From Streptomyces sp. NRRL B-1140 (GTDB lineage: Bacteria; Actinomycetota; Actinomycetes; Streptomycetales; Streptomycetaceae): a DNA stretch of 64,000 nt. Positions 1-12,036 of the stretch are shown piece by piece. The stretch's first letter is position 1; every line of letters starts with the position of its first letter. Below the pieces are notes generated by a model. The model was not told the origin of the DNA and did no database searches. It saw only the letters and a program-made list of their open reading frames with translations. Both the position numbers and the translations under genes were made by a program. Location: the NCBI RefSeq assembly GCF_001280065.1, contig NZ_LGEA01000102.1:62001-126000 (forward strand). The letters are read 5' to 3'.

Positions 1-637
1 ACGGCTTGCCCTCGGCGGTGACGGCCCACTTGTAGTCGTGCTGGGGGTGCCGGCCGATGGGCGCGTCGATGGTGCCGCTGGTCGGGTCGGGGTGGCCCTG
101 GACGAGCGTGTGGTACCGCTTGTCGACCGTGCGCTCCTTGAACTGGCGCTTGAGCGAGGTGTAGGCCCGCTCCGACTTGGCCACGACCATCAGCCCCGAG
201 GTGCCCACGTCGAGCCGGTGCACGATGCCCTGGCGCTCGGCGGCGCCGGAGGTCGAGATGCGGTACCCGGCGGCGGCGAGCCCACCGATCACGGTCGTCC
301 CGGTCCAGCCCGGGCTGGGGTGCGCGGCGACACCGACCGGCTTGACGATCACGACCACGTCGTCGTCGTCGTGCACGATCTCCATGCCCTCGACCGGCTC
401 GGCGACGATCTGCACCGGCGCGGGCGCCTGCGGCATCTCGACCTCCAGCCAGGCGCCGCCGTGCACGCGCTCCGACTTGCCGACCACCGACCCGTCGACC
501 GTGACCTTCCCCGCCGCGGCGAGCTCGGCCGCCTTGGTGCGGGAGAAGCCGAACATGCGGGAGATGGCGGCGTCGACGCGCTCGCCCTCCAGGCCGTCGG
601 GCACGGGCAGGGTACGGATCTCGGGAATCGTGCTCAC
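1..637 (-). CDS. RluD-family 23S rRNA pseudouridine synthase, 3' end cut by window
   Basis: About 212 codons are visible from a GTG start at 637; the C-terminus lies outside the window. The N-terminal ~60 residues look like an S4 RNA-binding domain (residues [20 protein letters not shown]). Near residue 140 is the RluA/RluD active-site motif [15 protein letters not shown], whose Asp is the catalytic residue of the family. The family converts uridines to pseudouridine in 23S rRNA helix 69 or related sites in the cytoplasm. It lies 43 bases downstream of lspA on the same strand, an arrangement common in bacteria, so co-transcription is likely. No strong Shine-Dalgarno is visible. The exact target (RluD or a paralogue) cannot be told from this fragment. 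Confidence 0.9.
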   Translation of the reverse strand, partial: MSTIPEIRTLPVPDGLEGERVDAAISRMFGFSRTKAAELAAAGKVTVDGSVVGKSERVHGGAWLEVEMPQAPAPVQIVAEPVEGMEIVHDDDDVVVIVKPVGVAAHPSPGWTGTTVIGGLAAAGYRISTSGAAERQGIVHRLDVGTSGLMVVAKSERAYTSLKRQFKERTVDKRYHTLVQGHPDPTSGTIDAPIGRHPQHDYKWAVTAEGKP

Positions 638-680
638 CCGTCGAGTATGCCGGACGGCCAGGACGGGGCCGTACGCGCGC

Positions 681-1340
681 TCAGTCCTTGTGGACGGTCC
701 CGTCCGGGTCGAGCCCCCGGAAGGACAGCAGCACGATCAGGATGCCACCGCACACGATCGCCGAGTCGGCCAGGTTGAAGACGGCGAAGTGCTTGGGCGC
801 GATGAAGTCCACGACCGCGCCCTCGAAGACGCCCGGCGCCCGGAAGATCCGGTCGGTGAGGTTGCCCAGCGCTCCGCCGAGCAGCAGGCCGAGCGCGATC
901 GCCCAGGGCAGGCTGTACAGCTTGCGGGCGAGGCGGGCGATCACCACGATCACCGCCGCGGCGATCATGGTGAAGATCACGGTGAAGGCCTCGCCGAAGC
1001 CGAAGGCGGCGCCCGCGTTGCGGATCGCCTCGAACTTCAGCCAGTCGCCGATGATCTCGATGGGCGGGTGGTGCTCCAGTTTGGCCACCACGATCAGCTT
1101 GCTGATCAGGTCGAGGGCGTAGGCGAACGCGGCGACGGCGAACAGCACCGCGATCCGGCGCCTGCCGCGGGGCCGCCCGGCGGTGGCCTCCGGCTCGCCG
1201 GTACCGGACGTTCCCGCCCCGGCCGCGGGGCCGGTGCCGGGCTCCCCTGCCGGGGTGCCCTCGGCGTCGGGCCGCTCCTTGCCGCCCCCGGCCGCGTCCG
1301 GTGTGTCCGGCGTACCGATGATGCGCTCCGCCTCTGCCAC
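681..1340 (-). CDS. lspA: Lipoprotein signal peptidase II
   Basis: 219 residues from a GTG start preceded by GAGGGA. The first ~60 residues are a hydrophilic Gly/Pro/Ala-rich extension not found in short LspA proteins; four hydrophobic segments follow (about 62-80, 95-125, 130-155, 190-210). Family signatures are present: [20 protein letters not shown] with the first catalytic Asp, VVDFI, and FNLADSAI with the second catalytic Asp. The enzyme is an aspartyl protease of the plasma membrane that cleaves prolipoproteins before the lipid-modified Cys. It sits between the DksA-like gene and the pseudouridine synthase, all on the minus strand. Confidence 0.96.
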   Translation of the reverse strand: MAEAERIIGTPDTPDAAGGGKERPDAEGTPAGEPGTGPAAGAGTSGTGEPEATAGRPRGRRRIAVLFAVAAFAYALDLISKLIVVAKLEHHPPIEIIGDWLKFEAIRNAGAAFGFGEAFTVIFTMIAAAVIVVIARLARKLYSLPWAIALGLLLGGALGNLTDRIFRAPGVFEGAVVDFIAPKHFAVFNLADSAIVCGGILIVLLSFRGLDPDGTVHKD

Positions 1341-1429
1341 GTGAGTCCCTCAACCTAGGTGCCTGACTGAGGACGAGGGTACGGCACGCCCTGCGCGTCC
1401 CACGTGCTCAGGAGGCATTCGGCGGGCGG

Positions 1430-2818
1430 TCAGTAGCGGCGCTCCTGCTTCTGCTTGCACTCCACGCACAGCGTGGCCCTCGGGAAGGCCTGCATACGGG
1501 CCTTGCCGATGGGGTTGCCGCAGTTCTCGCACAGGCCGTAGGTGCCCGCGTGCAGACGTTCCAGGGCGCGCTCGGTCTGGAGAAGCATCTCGCGCGCGTT
1601 GGCGGCCAGGGCCAGCTCGTGCTCGCGGGTGATGTTCTTGGTGCCGGTGTCCGCCTGGTCGTCGCCCGCGCCGTCCCCGGAATCCCGCATCAGGCCCGCC
1701 AGCGACCGCTCCGACGACGTGATCTCCTCACGCAGGCGGGTCTCCTCGGAGGTCAGCTCGGACCGCGCCTCCTCGACCTCCTCCGCCGTCCAGGGGTCCT
1801 CGCCGGGGCGTACCGCGAGCTCGCCGGGCTCCGCCGCGGCGACCCGGGCCTTGGGAACGGCGGTCTTCGCCGCCGTGGCCGGGCCAGGAGTCTTCTTCGC
1901 AACCACCGTCGTCGCTCCCGTCTGCTGCGCGGCCTCGGCCGCACCCGCCTTCTTGGCCGTGCTGGTCGCGGCCCTGTCCTGTGTGACCGCGCCGGTCCGG
2001 GCAGCGCCCTTCCCGGCCGCGCTCTTCGTGGTGGTGCTCTTGCCTCCGGCGGCCTTCCGGGCCGGGGCCTTCCTGGCGGCGGCTTTCTTGGCGGCGGCCT
2101 TCTTCCCGGCCGCCTCGGCGCCTGCCGCCTTACCTCCGGCGGCCTTCTCGGTGCCGGCCGGTCCCGCGTCCGCCTTCATGCCGCTCGTCTTTCCCACCGC
2201 GGCCTTCCCAGAACGCGTCGACCCGCCAGCCGCCTTCACGCCAGCCGCCTCTGCGCCCGTCGCCTTCGCGCCCACCGACCTGCCCGCCGCCTTACCGGCC
2301 GCGGCCTTCCCGGAGCCCGTCGACCCGCCGGCCGCCCGCTTACCCGCCGACTTCCCGGCGACGGTCCTCCCGGCCGGAGCCTGCCCCGAGCCGATCGCTC
2401 CACCGACCGCCTTCGTGCCCGCCGCCCTACCGGCGGTCGTCGCCTCGGCCGATGCGGTCTTCGCGGCCGACGCTCTCTTCCCCGCCGCCCGCCCGGCCGG
2501 TCCACGCTCCGCCGATGCCTTCGCCGTGGTCCTCTTGGCCGCTGTCGCTTCGGCCGCTACCGCTCCGGCCGGCGCCTTCTCGCTCACGGCACGCGATGCC
2601 ACCGCTTCACCGGCCACGGCCCTCGCCTTGCTCCCGGCCCTCCTCGCCCCGGCCGCCCTCGTCCCCTCGGCCGCCTTCCCCGCGTCCCTCTTCGCCGACC
2701 GCCCCGCCGAGCCCCCCTGTGTGGTCTTCTTCCCGCCCACGTCCCCCGCAGCGCCGCCGGAGCCCTTCACGGACCTGCCGGACGCCGGCTGCTGTACGGC
2801 GGTCTTCTTCGCCACCAT
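1430..2818 (-). CDS. DksA/TraR-type zinc-finger protein with long Lys/Ala-rich tail
   Basis: 462 residues from the ATG at 2818, chosen because GAAGGGG lies 7-9 bases upstream; the frame stays open further upstream but without such a site. Roughly residues 1-330 are low-complexity Ala/Lys/Gly/Thr with many AAKKAAARKAP-like units, resembling eukaryotic H1-type or mycobacterial HupB-type tails. The last ~110 residues form a helical region (EEVEEARSELTSEETRLREE) ending in a C4 zinc finger, CENCG...CVEC, typical of DksA/TraR proteins. DksA-type proteins bind the RNA polymerase secondary channel; the acidic coiled-coil tip residues needed for that are not obvious here. The tail suggests DNA or RNA binding (inference). 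Lies upstream of lspA on the same strand. Confidence 0.85.
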   Translation of the reverse strand: MVAKKTAVQQPASGRSVKGSGGAAGDVGGKKTTQGGSAGRSAKRDAGKAAEGTRAAGARRAGSKARAVAGEAVASRAVSEKAPAGAVAAEATAAKRTTAKASAERGPAGRAAGKRASAAKTASAEATTAGRAAGTKAVGGAIGSGQAPAGRTVAGKSAGKRAAGGSTGSGKAAAGKAAGRSVGAKATGAEAAGVKAAGGSTRSGKAAVGKTSGMKADAGPAGTEKAAGGKAAGAEAAGKKAAAKKAAARKAPARKAAGGKSTTTKSAAGKGAARTGAVTQDRAATSTAKKAGAAEAAQQTGATTVVAKKTPGPATAAKTAVPKARVAAAEPGELAVRPGEDPWTAEEVEEARSELTSEETRLREEITSSERSLAGLMRDSGDGAGDDQADTGTKNITREHELALAANAREMLLQTERALERLHAGTYGLCENCGNPIGKARMQAFPRATLCVECKQKQERRY

Positions 2819-3124
2819 GGCCGCGGCCCCTTCACATATTGTGATCTTGCTCGCGCATCGTGCTGGGACGATAAATCGACTTGAGTCCCGCGGCAACGGG
2901 GCACACCGCTCGATTCGCCCGCCTCGCGCACGCCGCGCGGCGAGCATGCATCCGTTGTGCCCAGCTCCCCGCCCGGTAATCCGCCGAGCCGGACGTCCCA
3001 GGATCCGAACACCTATACCGTGCTTTTCGGGTCATCAAACCCATACCGCGCCCCATGTGCCACCCCACCCCCGGCCGCCCCGAAAACCGGTCGGCCGCTC
3101 TCCGCGCGGCGCCGTACACTGGGC
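2819..3124. promoter_or_regulatory. Divergent intergenic region between dksA-like gene and ileS leader
   Basis: About 300 bases without a supported gene. It must hold the promoter of the minus-strand DksA-like gene and, at its right end, that of the plus-strand ileS leader. TACACT at 3115-3120 is a reasonable -10 element for the leader and would start transcription close to the first T-box stem; no convincing -35 is visible. Nothing else recognisable. Confidence 0.4.
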
Positions 3125-3432
3125 GGAGCGAGAAGCGTGGATGGGGACGAGTAGCGGCGTACGCAGCCCAGAGCGACCCGGGGACGGTGGGAGCCCGGGG
3201 GTGAGCGCGACGTGAAGATCACCCCGGAGCCGCCGGAAGAAAGCCGTCAGCCAGTGCGCGACGGCCGGTAGACCCGGCATCGCGACCCCAATGAGGGGGC
3301 TCGCCGGCACACACCCCGTGCCGGAGGGCCAAGGAGGGTGGTACCGCGGGAGCGCGCCGAAGGCGGCGCAGGCAGACACAGCTCTCGTCCCTCCGGACGG
3401 AAGGCAGCAAGTCCGCCGGAGGAAGCCCGCTG
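3125..3432 (+). promoter_or_regulatory. ileS T-box riboswitch, translational type
   Basis: The conserved T-box GGAGGGTGGTACCGCGG lies at 3333-3349; its TGGT (3339-3342) can pair with the ACCA end of uncharged tRNA-Ile. An isoleucine codon ATC at 3218-3220 sits after GTGAAG in the expected specifier-loop position. There is no terminator hairpin with a U-run before ileS. Instead CCTCCGG at 3390-3396 is a perfect complement of CCGGAGG at 3416-3422, which contains the ileS Shine-Dalgarno. This is the sequestrator architecture known for actinobacterial ileS: uncharged tRNA-Ile frees the ribosome-binding site. The 5' boundary is approximate. Confidence 0.9.
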
Positions 3433-6576
<3,144 letters not shown>

Positions 6577-6593
6577 TCCTCAAGCCGGACAGC

Positions 6594-6640
6594 CCGAGGG
6601 CCCGGGCCCGCCAAAGATCTTGGCGGGCCCGGGCCCTCGG
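6594..6640 (+). terminator. Perfect 21-bp stem-loop after ileS
   Basis: Arms 6594-6614 and 6620-6640 are perfectly complementary, with loop AGATC. It starts 17 bases after the ileS stop. No T-run follows, so it is either a Streptomyces-type terminator without U-tract or a transcript-stabilising hairpin. Confidence 0.75.
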
Positions 6641-6676
6641 CGTTGCGTACGCACGAACACGGGTGCGCGGTGCCGA

Positions 6677-6720
6677 ACTCACGGAGCAAAAGGGCGAGAC
6701 TCACGGAACAAAAGGGCGAG
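6677..6720. repeat. 22-bp tandem duplication
   Basis: Two adjacent 22-base copies (6677-6698 and 6699-6720) differ at one base (ACGGAGC versus ACGGAAC). Each ends in AAAAGGGCGAG. The second copy supplies the left arm and the minus-strand T-run of the divIVA terminator. Confidence 0.9.
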
Positions 6721-6749
6721 GCCCCGGGTGGGAACCCGGGGCCTCGCCC
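6710..6749 (-). terminator. Rho-independent terminator of divIVA
   Basis: Arms 6714-6729 and 6734-6749 form a perfect 16-bp GC-rich stem with loop GGGA on the plus strand. Read on the minus strand it is followed by TTTT (6713-6710). It lies 45 bases past the divIVA stop and ends the division cluster transcript. Confidence 0.85.
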
Positions 6750-6793
6750 TGAACGCTGCCGACGTCTATGCCGTACTACTGGCCATCAGGCCG

Positions 6794-7915
6794 TCAGTTG
6801 TCATCCTCGTCGATCAGGAAGCCCCGCATCGGCGAGGGCGCCTGACCCATCGGGGACGGGCCCTGCGGACGGACCGGCGCCATCGGCTGGGTCATCGCCG
6901 GCGACATCTGCTGCTGGCCGCCGTAGGACGGAGCGGACGGCGACGGGGCACCGCCCATCGTCTGGTTGCCACCACCGTAGGACGGGGCGCTCGCGCCGGC
7001 CGGAGCCATGGAAGGCGCCGGGGACGGCGGGAGGGACGCGGTCGCCGGGGTGCGCGGCGGGGCCAGCGAGTCGTCGGCCTGGGTCTCCAGCTGACGCAGC
7101 TGCGACTCCAGGTACGACTTCAGGCGCGTGCGGTACTCGCGCTCGAAGCCGCGCAGGTCCTCGACCTTGCGCTCCAGCGTGGCGCGGGCGGACTCCAGGG
7201 AGCCCATCGCGACGCGGTGCTTCTCCTGCGCGTCCCGCTCCAGGGCGTCGGCCTTGGCACGGGCGTCACGCTCCAGACCCTCGGCACGCGAACGCGCCTC
7301 GCCGACGATCTTGTTGGCCTCGGAACGCGCCTCGGCGATCGCCTGGTCGGCGGTCTGCTGGGCCAGCGAGAGGACACGGGCGGCGCTGTCGCCACCGGGG
7401 CCTTGCTGACCGGGGCCGCCCATCGGACCGCCCATCGGGCCGGGGCCGCCCATGGGGCCGCCCATCTGCTGCTGCATCGGGGGCTGGCCCATCGGACCCG
7501 GGCCCTGGCCCATCGGACCGGGACCCTGGGGTCCCCCCTGACCGCCGGGACCGGCGGGCAGCTGCGGGGCACCGCTCGGCAGCTGGGGCGGACCACCCAT
7601 GGGGCCACCCATCTGCTGCTGCGGCGGGCCCGATATGCCGGCGGGGACAGGACCGCCGGGACCGCGCATGCCCTGCTGCTGTTGCTGCTGATCCTGCTGG
7701 GGCTCCGGAGGCTTGCGCATGTTCTGCTGGTTCTGCGCAGCAGCGCGCGTGGCCGCGGCCAGTTTGGCGCGCAGGTCCTCGTTCTCGCGGAGCAGGCGGG
7801 TCAGTTCGGCTTCGACCTCGTCGAGGAAGGCATCGACCTCGTCCTCGTCATAGCCTTCTCGGAGGCGGACGGTCGTGAACTGCTTGTTCCGCACGTCCTC
7901 GGGGGTCAACGGCAT
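6794..7915 (-). CDS. divIVA: Polar growth protein DivIVA (Wag31-like)
   Basis: 373 residues. The N-terminal ~60 residues ([20 protein letters not shown] then [19 protein letters not shown]) are the DivIVA membrane-curvature-binding domain with its coiled coil. Residues ~70-190 are a Gln/Pro/Gly/Met-rich linker that is longer than in most other genera. A second coiled coil (~195-270) and a Pro/Ser/Gly-rich tail ending FLIDEDDN follow. In Streptomyces the protein marks hyphal tips and drives apical growth. ATG is preceded by GAGGTGAAGAG. Last gene of the cluster, 56 bases after yggT. Confidence 0.96.
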   Translation of the reverse strand: MPLTPEDVRNKQFTTVRLREGYDEDEVDAFLDEVEAELTRLLRENEDLRAKLAAATRAAAQNQQNMRKPPEPQQDQQQQQQGMRGPGGPVPAGISGPPQQQMGGPMGGPPQLPSGAPQLPAGPGGQGGPQGPGPMGQGPGPMGQPPMQQQMGGPMGGPGPMGGPMGGPGQQGPGGDSAARVLSLAQQTADQAIAEARSEANKIVGEARSRAEGLERDARAKADALERDAQEKHRVAMGSLESARATLERKVEDLRGFEREYRTRLKSYLESQLRQLETQADDSLAPPRTPATASLPPSPAPSMAPAGASAPSYGGGNQTMGGAPSPSAPSYGGQQQMSPAMTQPMAPVRPQGPSPMGQAPSPMRGFLIDEDDN

Positions 7916-7971
7916 CTCTTCACCTCAACGTAGTCGTCGGCATTCGGCAAGACGGTAGGTCACATCGCTCA

Positions 7972-8256
7972 TCACAGCCGGCTCACGATCGAGATCAGGA
8001 TGTAGACGATGATCATCAGTACGAAGAAGGACAGGTCTAGCGCCACGCCCCCGAGACGCAGCGGCGGAATGACCCGCCGCAGAAGCTTGAGCGGTGGATC
8101 GGTGACAGTGTAGGTGGCCTCCAGAACGACCACCATCGCCTTGCCGGGTTGCCATGAGCGGGCGAACTGGAAGACATAGTCCATGACCAGTCGGAAGATC
8201 AGCACGATGAGGAAGCACATCAGCGCGATGTAGACGACATCGAAAACCACGCTCAT
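7972..8256 (-). CDS. yggT: YggT-family membrane protein
   Basis: 94 residues with two hydrophobic segments (about 4-28 and 70-92) around a short cytoplasmic loop that contains DPPLKLLRRVIPPLR, the conserved YggT motif. Function is not established; homologues sit next to sepF in many Gram-positive division clusters and are thought to act at the membrane during division. ATG follows GAGGTC. Between sepF and divIVA on the same strand. Confidence 0.9.
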   Translation of the reverse strand: MSVVFDVVYIALMCFLIVLIFRLVMDYVFQFARSWQPGKAMVVVLEATYTVTDPPLKLLRRVIPPLRLGGVALDLSFFVLMIIVYILISIVSRL

Positions 8257-8315
8257 GACCTCTTGCGTCCCTCTCCCCTGTGCCCTGCTCGGTACTGCTG
8301 TTCCGGTGGTGCGTC

Positions 8316-8957
8316 TCAGCTCTGGTTGAAGAACCCGCCCTCTGCGATGCGGGCCTTGTCCTCCGCCGTGACATCGACGTTAGCAGGCGACAACAGGAAC
8401 ACCTTCTGCGTCACCCGCTCGATACTGCCGTGAAGACCAAACACCAAACCTGCCGCAAAGTCGACAAGTCGCTTCGCATCTGTGTCGTCCATCTCAGTCA
8501 GATTCATGATCACCGGGGTGCCTTCACGGAAGTGTTCCCCGATGGTACGGGCCTCGTTGTAGGTCCGTGGGTGAAGCGTGGTGATCCGGTAAGGCTCTCG
8601 TTCGGACACGACCTTGGGCATGATCACCGGTGCGTTCTTCTCCAGATTTGCGCGTTCTTGTGTGATGGACGCCACGGGCGCGATGCGCGCCGGGCGGCTG
8701 GATTCCGCGGGGAGCGAAGCGGAGCGGGGGGCCGGTTCGCGCGGCGCGGGCGGCTGTACGACTCGTACCTCTTCGTCCCTTTGGGGCTGATGTGAGACGT
8801 GCGGCTGATGGGACGGCTCGTGCCGTCGGTGGTCCCGCTCGGGCTCCGGGTCCAGTTCGGGTTCGAAGTCGTCGTCGGGGTCGAATCCGCGGCCGTCGTA
8901 CCCATCGTCCTCCACGAGGCCGAGGTAGACCGCCATCTTGCGCATCGCGCCGGCCAT
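8316..8957 (-). CDS. sepF: Cell division protein SepF
   Basis: 213 residues from the ATG at 8957, chosen because GGAGGA lies ~8 bases upstream; the frame is open further upstream without a ribosome-binding site. The N-terminus [20 protein letters not shown] is the amphipathic membrane-binding helix. An acidic, His/Pro-rich linker spans ~20-110, and the C-terminal ~95 residues are the SepF/DUF552 fold ([38 protein letters not shown]). SepF anchors FtsZ to the membrane and is essential for septation in actinobacteria, which lack FtsA. Confidence 0.95.
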   Translation of the reverse strand: MAGAMRKMAVYLGLVEDDGYDGRGFDPDDDFEPELDPEPERDHRRHEPSHQPHVSHQPQRDEEVRVVQPPAPREPAPRSASLPAESSRPARIAPVASITQERANLEKNAPVIMPKVVSEREPYRITTLHPRTYNEARTIGEHFREGTPVIMNLTEMDDTDAKRLVDFAAGLVFGLHGSIERVTQKVFLLSPANVDVTAEDKARIAEGGFFNQS

Positions 8958-9086
8958 GCTCTGAGTCCTCCGCTCTGTGGTGGATCGGCTGACGACTGCC
9001 AAGTGCCCGCGATCCACGTGGTCCTTGAATCCGCCTATCGGCGGCAATGACCATATTTTCTGCTGTGGTCCGACTTCTTGGCGACG

Positions 9087-9806
9087 TTACCCGAGCCTGG
9101 GGCGGACTCCGAGTACCGCGCTGCCGACGCGCACATGTGTCGCTCCGGCCGCCACAGCCTGTTCGAGGTCCGCACTCATCCCTGCCGACACCATGGTGGC
9201 AGTCCGGTGACTCCGGCGCAGGTCGGTCGACAAAACCATCAGCCGCTCGAAGGCCGCCCGTTCGCGCCCGGCGTACTCGCCGGTGAGCGGCGCGACGGTC
9301 ATCAGTCCGTCGAGCCGGAGCCCCGGCGCGCCGGCCACGAGACCGGCCAACTCCCCGATCCCGTCGGGCGCGACGCCGCCTCGCTCGCCCCGGGCGCTCT
9401 CACCGGCGTCGAGTGCGACCTGGAGGAGGCATCCCAGTTCGCGCCCGGTCCGGACGGCTTCCCTGGACAGAGCCGTGACGAGCTTGGAACGATCGACGGA
9501 CTGCACGAAATCCGCGTAACCGGCCACGGAGCGCACCTTGTTGGTCTGGAGTTGACCCACGAAGTGCCAGGTGAGAGGCAGATCCGAGCAGGCCGCGGCC
9601 TTGGGGGCCGCGTCCTGGTCGCGGTTCTCGGCGACGTGCCGCACACCGAGCTCCGCGAGGATCCGCACGTCGCTCGCGGGGTAGGTCTTGGTGACCACGA
9701 TCAGGGTCACCTCCTCACGTGCCCGCCCCGCGGCCGCGCACGCGTCGGCGATACGCCGTTCCACCTTCGCCAGATTTGTGGCGAGTTCGTCCTTACGGTC
9801 CGTCAT
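9087..9806 (-). CDS. yggS: YggS-type pyridoxal-phosphate homeostasis protein
   Basis: 239 residues, the alanine-racemase-like TIM-barrel fold of the YggS/PROSC family. The PLP lysine lies in VTLIVVTKTYP near residue 45; HVAENRDQDAAPKA and WHFVGQLQTNK are family blocks, as is the C-terminal GATHVRVGSAVLG. It binds PLP and balances the B6 pool; no enzymatic activity is known. It begins 6 bases after the ylmD stop and ends 129 bases before sepF, the one sizeable gap in this part of the cluster. Confidence 0.93.
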   Translation of the reverse strand: MTDRKDELATNLAKVERRIADACAAAGRAREEVTLIVVTKTYPASDVRILAELGVRHVAENRDQDAAPKAAACSDLPLTWHFVGQLQTNKVRSVAGYADFVQSVDRSKLVTALSREAVRTGRELGCLLQVALDAGESARGERGGVAPDGIGELAGLVAGAPGLRLDGLMTVAPLTGEYAGRERAAFERLMVLSTDLRRSHRTATMVSAGMSADLEQAVAAGATHVRVGSAVLGVRPRLG

Positions 9807-9812
9807 GTCCTG

Positions 9813-10544
9813 TCAGTCCAGCCACACATAGCCCGCGAGCCGACCAGTGGTGCGGTCGCGGCGGTACGAGAAGTGATCGCGCGACTCCAGCGTGCACACC
9901 GGCGACTGCTCCCGGTCACGCACTCCGAGCCGTTCGAGCTGGGCGTGCACTCCGGCGCTCACGTCGACCGCCGGCGTGCCCCAACTGGTTTCGGCGTACG
10001 CCGCCGGCTCGACGGCGGACACCTCGGCGCGCATCGCCTCGGGCACTTCGTAACACCGGCCGCAGACGGTGGGCCCGGTGCGGGCGACGATCCGGGAGGG
10101 ATCGGCGCCCAGGTCCGTCATCGCGCGTAGCGCGGCCGGGACGACTCCGGCGATCATGCCGGGCCGGCCCGCGTGCGCCGCGGCGGCGACCCCGGCGACG
10201 GGGTCGGCGAGCAGCACCGGCACGCAGTCTGCGGTGAGCACGGCGAGGGCGAGCCCCCGGCGCGTGGTGACGACCGCGTCGACCGACGGGATCGCGGTCG
10301 AAGATCCCCACGGCCCGTCGACGACGGCCACGTCAGCCCCGTGCACCTGGTTCATCCAGACCACCCGGTCCGGCTCGACGCCGAGGGACTTGGCGGCCAG
10401 GTCCCGGTTGGTGCGTACGGCGTCGGGGTCGTCACCGACCGCTCCGCCGAGGTTGAGCTCCTCATACGGAGCGGCGCTCACCCCGCCCCACCGGTCGGTG
10501 AAGCCGAAGTGCGCGCCGCTCGCGCTTTCGCGCTGTCCTATCAC
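9813..10544 (-). CDS. YlmD/PgeF laccase-domain protein (purine nucleoside phosphorylase family)
   Basis: 243 residues from a GTG start. Family motifs: FTDRWGGVS, MNQVHGADVAVVDGPW with the metal His, TADCVPVLLADPV with the metal Cys, AAHAGRPGMIAGVV with a second His, and GPTVCGRCYEVPE. Members were long called multicopper oxidases; later work assigns zinc-dependent purine nucleoside phosphorylase / adenosine deaminase activity or peptidoglycan editing (PgeF). Only 10 bases separate it from ftsZ, with no clear Shine-Dalgarno, so translation is probably coupled. Confidence 0.9.
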   Translation of the reverse strand: MIGQRESASGAHFGFTDRWGGVSAAPYEELNLGGAVGDDPDAVRTNRDLAAKSLGVEPDRVVWMNQVHGADVAVVDGPWGSSTAIPSVDAVVTTRRGLALAVLTADCVPVLLADPVAGVAAAAHAGRPGMIAGVVPAALRAMTDLGADPSRIVARTGPTVCGRCYEVPEAMRAEVSAVEPAAYAETSWGTPAVDVSAGVHAQLERLGVRDREQSPVCTLESRDHFSYRRDRTTGRLAGYVWLD

Positions 10545-10554
10545 GACTGAAGGA

Positions 10555-11748
10555 TCACTTGAGGAAGTCCGGTACGTCCAGTTCCTCGGCCGCGCTGTCC
10601 GAGTAGGTCCGCGGCGCCGGCGGGACCGGCGGGGCGACCGGGATGTCCTTGACCGGCTCGGGCGCGGGCTCCGGGTCCTCCTTGGGGGTCACGCTGCCGA
10701 GCGACCCGAAGGACGGACGGCTCTCGGCCTGCCGGACCGGCGCCGGCTCCTCGCGCTTGGCCGAGGACGAGCCGAGGACGTTGTCCCGCTTGGCGGGCGG
10801 CTGGCCGCCGTCGAAGCCGGCCGCGATCACGGTGACCCGCACCTCGTCGCCGAGGGCGTCGTCGATCACCGCGCCGAAGATGATGTTGGCCTCGGGGTGG
10901 GCCGCCTCGCTCACCAGCTGGGCGGCCTCGTTGATCTCGAACAGACCGAGGTCGGAGCCACCGGAGATGGAGAGCAGCACGCCACGGGCGCCGTCGATGG
11001 ACGCCTCCAGCAGCGGCGAGGAGATCGCCATCTCGGCAGCCGCCACGGCGCGGTCGTCGCCGCGGGCCGAGCCGATGCCCATGAGGGCCGAGCCCGCCTC
11101 GGACATGACCGACTTGACGTCGGCGAAGTCGAGGTTGATGAGGCCCGGGGTGGTGATGAGGTCGGTGATGCCCTGGACACCGGAGAGCAGGACCTGGTCG
11201 GCCGACTTGAAGGCGTCCAGCACCGAGACCTGGCGGTCCGAGATGGACAGCAGCCGGTCGTTCGGGATGACGATGAGGGTGTCGACCTCTTCGCGGAGTT
11301 CGGCGATGCCGTCCTCGGCCTGGTTCGCGCGGCGCCGTCCCTCGAAGGTGAACGGGCGCGTGACCACGCCGATGGTGAGGGCGCCGAGCGAACGGGCGAT
11401 GTTGGCCACGACGGGCGCGCCGCCGGTGCCGGTGCCGCCGCCTTCACCGGCTGTCACGAAGACCATGTCGGCCCCCTTGAGGACCTCCTCGATCTCCTCG
11501 CGGTGGTCCTCGGCGGCCTTGCGGCCCACGGCCGGGTTGGCTCCGGCGCCGAGTCCGCGGGTGAGTTCACGGCCGACGTCCAGCTTGACGTCGGCGTCGC
11601 TCATCAACAGAGCTTGCGCGTCGGTGTTGATGGCGATGAACTCGACGCCCTTGAGACCGACCTCGATCATCCGGTTGATGGCATTGACACCACCGCCGCC
11701 GACACCGATGACTTTGATGACTGCGAGGTAGTTCTGCGGTGCTGCCAC
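10555..11748 (-). CDS. ftsZ: Cell division GTPase FtsZ
   Basis: 397 residues from a GTG start with AGAGG upstream. GTP-binding tubulin signature [12 protein letters not shown] near residue 105, [11 protein letters not shown] near residue 20, and the T7 loop with [11 protein letters not shown] near 205. The last residues DVPDFLK are the conserved C-terminal tail that binds SepF and other partners. The linker (~315-385) is Pro/Glu-rich. FtsZ forms the Z-ring; in Streptomyces it is needed for sporulation septa and cross-walls. It is preceded by a 288-base regulatory gap and followed closely by ylmD. Confidence 0.99.
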   Translation of the reverse strand: MAAPQNYLAVIKVIGVGGGGVNAINRMIEVGLKGVEFIAINTDAQALLMSDADVKLDVGRELTRGLGAGANPAVGRKAAEDHREEIEEVLKGADMVFVTAGEGGGTGTGGAPVVANIARSLGALTIGVVTRPFTFEGRRRANQAEDGIAELREEVDTLIVIPNDRLLSISDRQVSVLDAFKSADQVLLSGVQGITDLITTPGLINLDFADVKSVMSEAGSALMGIGSARGDDRAVAAAEMAISSPLLEASIDGARGVLLSISGGSDLGLFEINEAAQLVSEAAHPEANIIFGAVIDDALGDEVRVTVIAAGFDGGQPPAKRDNVLGSSSAKREEPAPVRQAESRPSFGSLGSVTPKEDPEPAPEPVKDIPVAPPVPPAPRTYSDSAAEELDVPDFLK

Positions 11749-12036
11749 GTCGAAGGCCTCTCGCCTCGAGTTACGTGTCGCCGGATCAGCGTGACGCCCT
11801 GCGCCCCGCGACCCGACGACTGATGCCGAATGGGACGGTCCGTATCGCCGACCCGAACCCTAACCCTGAAGTTTAGGGTTACCAGTGTGTCCGTTCCTTG
11901 GAGTCTTCTGAACAGGACACTAAGTCGACAAGTGGCGCGCGTTCAACGAACACGCCGAACCTCCCGTTTTTCTTTTCACCCTATGTGATCAGCCGTAGCA
12001 CTGCCCAACCAGGGTGCTGGCCTGCGCGGATGTGCG
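11749..12036 (-). promoter_or_regulatory. ftsQ-ftsZ intergenic region with ftsZ promoters
   Basis: 288 bases without a gene, unusual inside a cluster of touching genes. In S. coelicolor this gap carries several ftsZ promoters, one developmentally controlled (established knowledge). A candidate on the minus strand is TTGAAC (11941-11946), an 18-base spacer, then TAGTGT (11917-11922). A 7-bp inverted repeat TAACCCT/AGGGTTA with a 7-base loop lies at 11861-11881 within the leader. Precise promoters need mapping. Confidence 0.65.
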
